From NCBI GenBank assembly GCA_019683625.1, contig JADGHY010000067.1, positions 1 through 9,300 of the forward strand: a DNA stretch of 9,300 nucleotides, read 5' to 3'. A program made the translations under genes and the position numbers. Below, one piece after another: positions 6,080-9,300 of the stretch. The stretch comes from Thermoflavifilum sp. GTDB lineage: Bacteria > Bacteroidota > Bacteroidia > Chitinophagales > Chitinophagaceae. The notes beneath the pieces were generated by a model. It worked only from the letters and a program-made list of their open reading frames with translations. It was not told where the DNA came from and did not search any database. The stretch's first letter is position 1. Each line of letters begins with the position of its first letter.

Positions 6080-7546
6080 TTAAAAATCTGATTCCTGCTC
6101 GCCTTGCCATTGTTCATCCAGCGAAATGCCGAAGTTTATCCCATACCCAAAGGCTCTTCCCTTGAACGTGAGTTTTACGTTATTGGGAATGTTTGCCTCT
6201 ACTTGGAAAGCTTTTAAAAATTTATATCCATCACCAAACAGTACGACATCATACTTAACTGTCTGATAGCGATTTCCTAAAAATTGATTAAAGAAAAAGC
6301 TTCCAGTGGTTGGGTTAAAGTTGCGGACGAATACGGTGTCTGTATGGAAGTAGGACGGCTCCGGTAAATACGGATTAAAGGGAGCATAATACGGTGTTGG
6401 AAACAGAGGATAAACTAAGATCCTTTTAATCTGATCCAGGCCTTGGGGATCAGTGAATTGGAATTGAATCTGGCTATAGTACCGCTTCAATGTAGCGTGG
6501 ATTTCCTGATCACTATACACAGAAAAAGTATCGGCATATCCATAAATTTCCGCCAGATAGTTGTCTGAAGCGTTAGCCACAAAATGCCGAGAAGCACCCG
6601 CAGTATCATCAATAATCAAAGATTTTTCAGAAAAATTTGCAACGAGATGCATGAGGTATTTGCCGGTAGGAAGCTCAATCTGAAAATCGGGTGCATGCTG
6701 CGTCAGATCAATGCTTCCATGTGTCAATAAGGAACTGTCCGATTGCTTGAAAATAAAATAGTCCAGCTCCTGCACCGGAAAGCTTGCTGTAGTATCCGTT
6801 GTGCCCAGCAGATAAACATTATCAAAATGGGTTACACCCGTAGCTGGATTATAATCACTTACCTGCGAACGGTCGCCAGCCTGCGGGATAATTTTTATGT
6901 AAAGCGGACGACCTACATCCCATGACAACGTATCCAAGCGAAATTCAAAACTGTTCCTGGCCTGGCTGCTCATGTTGGTAAAAGGGTTGGATGCAGAAAG
7001 GGTATGGTAAGTATGGCCATAGTCATTGGAATACTGGATGATAAAGTCTTTCGGTCCTGTATTAGATGAACTCATATCGAAACCAAAGGCAGCCACCTGT
7101 GTAACTTTTCTTTCTCCCTGTGCCGATTGAAGCGGGAGTTGAAACACTATGGAATCCAAGCCCCTGATGCTCAGGGCATAGCCTGCGGGAAAAGAATCTT
7201 TTGCAAAGCCCGTGGCAAAATCGGTAGGTGTTTGCCCCTGATTGTAAAAAATAGCCGCTGCCGCATTTAAGGCTATATCCGGCCTGAGGCTGGTATCATT
7301 AAATGTCCACAAGTAAAGATAGGGGGCTTGGGTCCGCCAAAATGCACCCGGCCGATGCCGGCCAGGAAGCATACCTGCCAAGGGGGTAATTTGGGCTTCA
7401 AATCCCGAAACTTTAAAGTGCACTTTGTGGTTCAGTTGTGGCTCTGCCGCATGATGATCATCGGAGCGTGAACAGGAAAGCGCATAGCAGAGGATAAACA
7501 AGACAATGCCCAGGCAAAAGGCCTGATGAAGATAGGGTCGTATCAT
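6080..7546 (-). CDS. Predicted surface-exposed lipoprotein of unknown function
   Basis: I do not recognise this 488-aa protein. Residues 1-24 are a signal peptide (hydrophobic core 10-23, FCLGIVLFILCYAL) ending in a lipobox-like ALS-C with the acylated Cys at 25. The next residues, SRSDDHH, place Ser-Asp-Asp at +4 to +6, resembling the lipoprotein export signal that sends Bacteroidota lipoproteins to the cell surface. Residues about 75-250 look like an extracellular beta-sandwich (YLYLWTFNDTS, FGFDMSSSNTG, FIIQYSNDYGHTYHTL, FDNVYLLGT), similar in texture to the jelly-roll modules of secreted Bacteroidota proteins. Residues about 258-488 form a second beta-rich part rich in Tyr/Phe/Asn. No enzymatic motif is seen, and an adhesin or binding role is only a guess. 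The start ATG 7544-7546 fits the signal peptide. The gene is not in a SusC/SusD pair. Confidence 0.85.
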   Translation of the reverse strand: MIRPYLHQAFCLGIVLFILCYALSCSRSDDHHAAEPQLNHKVHFKVSGFEAQITPLAGMLPGRHRPGAFWRTQAPYLYLWTFNDTSLRPDIALNAAAAIFYNQGQTPTDFATGFAKDSFPAGYALSIRGLDSIVFQLPLQSAQGERKVTQVAAFGFDMSSSNTGPKDFIIQYSNDYGHTYHTLSASNPFTNMSSQARNSFEFRLDTLSWDVGRPLYIKIIPQAGDRSQVSDYNPATGVTHFDNVYLLGTTDTTASFPVQELDYFIFKQSDSSLLTHGSIDLTQHAPDFQIELPTGKYLMHLVANFSEKSLIIDDTAGASRHFVANASDNYLAEIYGYADTFSVYSDQEIHATLKRYYSQIQFQFTDPQGLDQIKRILVYPLFPTPYYAPFNPYLPEPSYFHTDTVFVRNFNPTTGSFFFNQFLGNRYQTVKYDVVLFGDGYKFLKAFQVEANIPNNVKLTFKGRAFGYGINFGISLDEQWQGEQESDF

Positions 7547-7575
7547 TTTTCAAAGGGTTTTTATTGGCAATGAAG

Positions 7576-7606
7576 CGAAAATAGCTGGCGGATAAGCAGC
7601 CGTCAA
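7576..7606 (-). promoter_or_regulatory. Weak candidate promoter of the lipoprotein gene
   Basis: On the minus strand, TTG (7606-7604) is followed after 20 bp by TATTTTCG (7583-7576), one mismatch from TAnnTTTG. Transcription would start near 7572, about 25 nt before the ATG. Only partly convincing because of the mismatch and the short -33 element. Confidence 0.35.
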
Positions 7607-7627
7607 CCCCTGTTTTCGGGGGTTTTT
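7605..7627 (+). terminator. Plus-strand terminator-like hairpin with no obvious upstream gene
   Basis: AACCCC (7605-7610) pairs with GGGGTT (7619-7624) around an 8-nt T-rich loop, and the run GGGGGTTTTT continues to 7627. The T-run is only on the plus-strand side. The nearest plus-strand gene upstream ends at 5307, so it would stop either antisense transcripts over the lipoprotein gene or read-through towards the tRNA. It overlaps the weak lipoprotein promoter. Confidence 0.45.
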
Positions 7628-7703
7628 CACGTTCGTAACCCATGCCTTTCAAGAGCTGGGAAAACTTGTTCGCCACCCAGGGGATTTGGATACAGGAAAT
7701 CCT

Positions 7704-7711
7704 TAGCTTTG
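7704..7711 (+). promoter_or_regulatory. Candidate tRNA promoter (-7 box TAGCTTTG)
   Basis: TAGCTTTG is a perfect TAnnTTTG. A TTTG at 7685-7688 lies only 15 bp upstream, shorter than the usual spacer. The start would be near 7715, giving a 5' leader of about 50 nt on the tRNA precursor. Confidence 0.5.
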
Positions 7712-7725
7712 CGTGCTGAATCTTT

Positions 7726-7762
7726 CAGCTTTTTCGTTCTGGATGAACAGGATGGAAAGCTG
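7726..7762 (+). other. Hairpin in the tRNA precursor leader
   Basis: CAGCTTT (7726-7732) pairs with AAAGCTG (7756-7762), extendable by two G-U pairs. Inside it GTTC (7736-7739) pairs with GAAC (7745-7748). The structure ends 3 nt before the mature tRNA 5' end at 7766. It could present the RNase P site or block misfolding of the tRNA, but no function is shown. Confidence 0.4.
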
Positions 7763-7765
7763 TTC

Positions 7766-7839
7766 GGTCCTATAGCTCAGCTGGTTAGAGCACCTGACTC
7801 ATAATCAGGGAGTCGCAGGTTCAAGCCCTGCTGGGACCA
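7766..7839 (+). tRNA. tRNA with anticodon CAU (elongator Met or lysidine-type Ile2)
   Basis: A full cloverleaf folds. The acceptor is GGTCCTA/TGGGACC (one T-G pair). The D arm is GCTC/GAGC, the anticodon stem CCTGA/TCAGG with loop CTCATAA (anticodon 7800-7802), and the T arm GCAGG-TTCAAGC-CCTGC with discriminator A at 7839. CCA is not encoded (CTG follows). It is not the initiator: position 1-72 is a paired G-C and the anticodon stem lacks the GGG/CCC run. Elongator Met and Ile2 share this anticodon. C4-G69 and C5-G68 are the pairs that favour lysidine modification by TilS in E. coli and so point towards Ile2, but those rules may not hold in Bacteroidota. Confidence 0.95.
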
Positions 7840-7861
7840 CTGCGTGTATGTTTTTCTTGAT

Positions 7862-7885
7862 TCCGGCTGCATTTAGCCGGAGTTT
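7862..7885 (+). terminator. Hairpin downstream of the tRNA, possible weak terminator
   Basis: TCCGGCT (7862-7868) pairs perfectly with AGCCGGA (7875-7881) around a 6-nt loop, with a possible T-G extension. Only GTTTAG follows, so the U-run is poor. It may end the tRNA transcript in part, or mark a 3' processing site, leaving read-through into the small gene at 7984. Confidence 0.4.
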
Positions 7886-7983
7886 AGTATGCGCTCGCAA
7901 AATGCTGTTTTGCCCGAACATGGGGAAGGAGATCCAGGCGAGCAGAAAACGAAAGAAGCTTTGCACACCGAAAAAATAGGATC

Positions 7984-8163
7984 ATGTTTCGTGAATTTTT
8001 ATTGATCGCGCCCAACGAATCAAACTTCTACAAGGTAGGCAACAGTGTGGGATATTATCTGACCATTATCCTCATTGTGCTGCTGGTAATTGCCGTGTTG
8101 ATCTGTCTCCGTTATACCGGACAAGATCAATTCCCACCGCAAGAAGTAGAAGAAGACCAGTAA
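7984..8163 (+). CDS. Small single-pass membrane protein, 59 aa, unknown
   Basis: The open frame runs from ATG 7984 to TAA 8161-8163. The product starts MFREFLLIAPNESNFYKVGN, has one strong transmembrane helix (about residues 24-42, YYLTIILIVLLVIAVLICL), then RYTGQDQF and an acidic tail PPQEVEEDQ. The hydrophobic segment flanked by polar ends and the clean stop suggest a real gene, although it is short. I recognise no family. No Cys lipobox or catalytic motif is seen. A TAGGA precedes the ATG too closely for a standard ribosome site, which is not unusual in Bacteroidota. A one-mismatch -7 box (AAGCTTTG, 7956-7963) lies upstream; it might otherwise be read through from the tRNA. Confidence 0.65.
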   Translation: MFREFLLIAPNESNFYKVGNSVGYYLTIILIVLLVIAVLICLRYTGQDQFPPQEVEEDQ

Positions 8164-8244
8164 TGCGGGAGTCTGCCTGATTCAATTGCCTGGAGTTTAG
8201 CTATTCGTTTCTATGCTTAAGCTCAGCAAAAGCTTCAGGCCCAT

Positions 8245-8268
8245 TTGGATGTTATTTTGGATGTTATT
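8245..8268 (+). repeat. Perfect 12-bp tandem repeat, two copies
   Basis: TTGGATGTTATT occurs at 8245-8256 and again, with no spacer, at 8257-8268. The core ATGTTAT appears a third time at 8288-8294. It is non-coding and about 70-90 bp upstream of the dnaN -7 box. It could be a recent slippage duplication or a pair of protein-binding sites. Confidence 0.8.
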
Positions 8269-8335
8269 ATAGCCTTCTACGTGCTTAATGTTATGTTGGC
8301 TTTCCTCATCATCAATCATAAGTCATCAGAATTTC

Positions 8336-8343
8336 TATCTTTG
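8336..8343 (+). promoter_or_regulatory. Candidate dnaN promoter (-7 box TATCTTTG)
   Basis: TATCTTTG fits TAnnTTTG perfectly. No TTTG is found 17-23 bp upstream, so the -33 part is weak or replaced by an activator. The start near 8347 would give a leader of about 118 nt before the dnaN ATG. Confidence 0.5.
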
Positions 8344-8378
8344 TTGTGTTTTGTTCCAGGCTGCGTTGGCGACCAAAT

Positions 8379-8412
8379 CTGCTCGTCGGGCGGATTTTAT
8401 CCCGGACAGCAG
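8379..8412 (+). other. Imperfect hairpin in the dnaN leader
   Basis: CTGCTCGTCGGG (8379-8390) pairs with CCCGGACAGCAG (8401-8412): five pairs, a 2x2 internal loop, then five more pairs including one T-G, closed by a 10-nt loop. No U-run follows, so it is not an intrinsic terminator. It is 52 nt upstream of dnaN, inside the predicted transcript. Confidence 0.45.
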
Positions 8413-8433
8413 TAGAGCCTGAGGCAGTTCAAC

Positions 8434-8468
8434 ATGCTTTTTCACCAGATAAAATAATGGTTTCATGA
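8434..8468 (+). other. Two overlapping mini-ORFs leading into the dnaN start
   Basis: ATG 8434 opens a 7-codon frame (MLFHQIK) ending in TAA 8455-8457. The last A of that stop begins ATG 8457, which opens a 3-codon frame (MVS) ending in TGA 8466-8468, overlapping the dnaN ATG 8465-8467. The junctions TAATG and ATGA are classical stop-start overlaps for translational coupling. The frames are so short that chance is a serious alternative. Confidence 0.35.
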
Positions 8469-9300
8469 AATTTATTGTCTCAGCCCACACCTTACTCAAG
8501 CACTTGCAGCTGATTTATGGCGTGGTAGGCACTAATGCATCTTTGCCGGTTTTGGAAGATTTTCTGATGCAGATTACGAAAGACGGCCGGCTTACCGCAG
8601 CGGCCACAGATCTGGAAACCTCGTTGAAAATCTCCATTCCCGTGGAAGCCAACCAAGCGGGGGAGATTTGCATTCCTGCCAAGGTATTGATGGAAATCCT
8701 TAAAAATCTGCCCGATCAACCGCTCACCTTTCATATTCATCCTGATAGTGGTGTGGTGGAGATGATCTCCGATAACGGCCGCTATAAAATCGTGGGAGAA
8801 AAAGCCGAGAATTTTCCCCGGGAGCCCAAGCCAGAATCCGTGGAGCAAACATTTTCGCTTTCGGGTGAAACGTTGTTAACCGCCATCCAAAAAGGCATAT
8901 TTGCCATCAGCACCAACGACATGCGGCCGGCCATGACCGGTATGTTGTTCGAACTAGACGCCGAAGGGGCCACATTCGTGGCTACCGATTCCCATCGCCT
9001 GGTAAAATATGTGAAAAAGGGATTGGTGTTGGAGCATGCTTCCGGAGCTAAAGGCATCAGTTTTATTGTTCCGAAAAAACCCTTAAATCTGTTAAAGGGA
9101 TTATTGGGTGAAGATGCCGTGCTACAGGCGTCTTTGAGCAAGAGCCATCTGTTCTTGCAAACAGACGACATGGAAATTGCTTGCCGGTTGATTGATGCCC
9201 GGTTCCCGGATTATAAAGTGGTGATTCCGGTAGATAGCCCCTATCATCTGGTGATCCCGCGCGCTGATCTGCAACAGGCTTTACGAAGGATCAGCGTTTT
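8465..9300 (+). CDS. dnaN: DNA polymerase III beta sliding clamp (3' end outside window)
   Basis: DnaN forms the ring that tethers DNA polymerase III to DNA and serves as a docking site for other replication and repair proteins. The visible 278 residues begin MKFIVSAHTLLKHLQLIYGV, the normal N terminus, and cover domain 1 (about 1-120), domain 2 (about 128-250) and the first part of domain 3, of about 370 residues usual for the family. Diagnostic motifs are RPAMTGMLFEL at 154-164, VATDSHRLV at 172-180 and RLIDARFPDY at 241-250. The ATG at 8465 is chosen because it gives this N terminus; the out-of-frame ATG at 8457 opens only a 3-codon frame. No Shine-Dalgarno sequence is apparent (GATAAAATAATGG precedes the start). 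The gene stands alone here, without dnaA nearby, as is common in Bacteroidota. Confidence 0.97.
   Translation, partial: MKFIVSAHTLLKHLQLIYGVVGTNASLPVLEDFLMQITKDGRLTAAATDLETSLKISIPVEANQAGEICIPAKVLMEILKNLPDQPLTFHIHPDSGVVEMISDNGRYKIVGEKAENFPREPKPESVEQTFSLSGETLLTAIQKGIFAISTNDMRPAMTGMLFELDAEGATFVATDSHRLVKYVKKGLVLEHASGAKGISFIVPKKPLNLLKGLLGEDAVLQASLSKSHLFLQTDDMEIACRLIDARFPDYKVVIPVDSPYHLVIPRADLQQALRRISV

Larger units (their letters stand above)
8164..8464 (+). other. 301-bp gene-free region before dnaN
   Basis: No reading frame of plausible gene size is present on either strand here. The region holds a 12-bp tandem repeat (8245-8268), a -7 promoter box (8336-8343), a long imperfect hairpin (8379-8412) and two tiny ORFs leading to the dnaN start. 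I looked for DnaA boxes (TTATNCACA and its complement) and found none, so there is no support for an origin. Confidence 0.7.

Noticed and set aside
7897..7913. Small inverted repeat GCAAAA/TTTTGC after the tRNA
   Set aside because: Only 6 bp, AT-rich, with no U-run after it; likely chance.
8164..8464. Possible replication origin next to dnaN
   Set aside because: No DnaA boxes, no dnaA gene and no AT-rich unwinding block with repeats; dnaN is often away from oriC in Bacteroidota.
1..9300. Mobile elements, CRISPR arrays, toxin-antitoxin or defence genes
   Set aside because: No transposase, integrase, terminal inverted repeats, regularly spaced repeats or known defence motifs were found; the content is core genes with even composition.

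Overview
The window looks like chromosomal housekeeping DNA from a member of the Bacteroidota, probably a Chitinophagaceae relative. Three things support this. The translation genes have Bacteroidota-type protein features, including a NusA without the long proteobacterial tail and an IF2 whose linker repeats the motif GPKI(V/I)GKI. Bacteroidota-type -7 boxes (TAnnTTTG) lie upstream of five genes, and Shine-Dalgarno sequences are largely absent. One lipoprotein carries a Ser-Asp-Asp stretch after its lipid-anchored Cys, as Bacteroidota surface lipoproteins do. The phylum call is inference from these features; I could not run a search.

Layout. Positions 2-262 (+) are the C-terminal end of an MFS transporter, which converges on the translation operon rimP-nusA-infB, read on the minus strand from about 4938 down to 274. 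rimP (ribosome maturation factor) and nusA (transcription elongation/termination factor) are 18 bp apart. infB (initiation factor 2) follows after 159 bp and appears to have its own internal promoter. The leader of the operon holds a perfect 10-bp hairpin followed by six U, which is an intrinsic-terminator shape placed before rimP. Divergent from rimP is a small one-TM Bacteroidota protein (5050-5307, +), whose promoter implies a nearly leaderless mRNA. Its 3' end overlaps the 3' end of a HAD phosphatase-like gene (5279-5965, -) by 29 bp. Upstream of the HAD gene, on the same strand, is an unrecognised 488-aa lipoprotein, probably surface exposed (6080-7546, -).

From 7700 on, everything reads on the plus strand: a promoter, a tRNA with anticodon CAU (7766-7839), a 59-aa single-pass membrane protein (7984-8163), a 301-bp gene-free leader region, and dnaN (DNA polymerase sliding clamp), which runs off the window end at 9300. 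The region before dnaN contains a 12-bp tandem repeat, a -7 box, a long imperfect hairpin, and two tiny ORFs joined to each other and to the dnaN start by TAATG and ATGA overlaps.

No insertion sequence, CRISPR array, phage gene or defence system is visible. The most interesting material is regulatory: the putative attenuator in front of rimP-nusA-infB and the structured, mini-ORF-bearing dnaN leader. All regulatory calls rest on sequence pattern alone.
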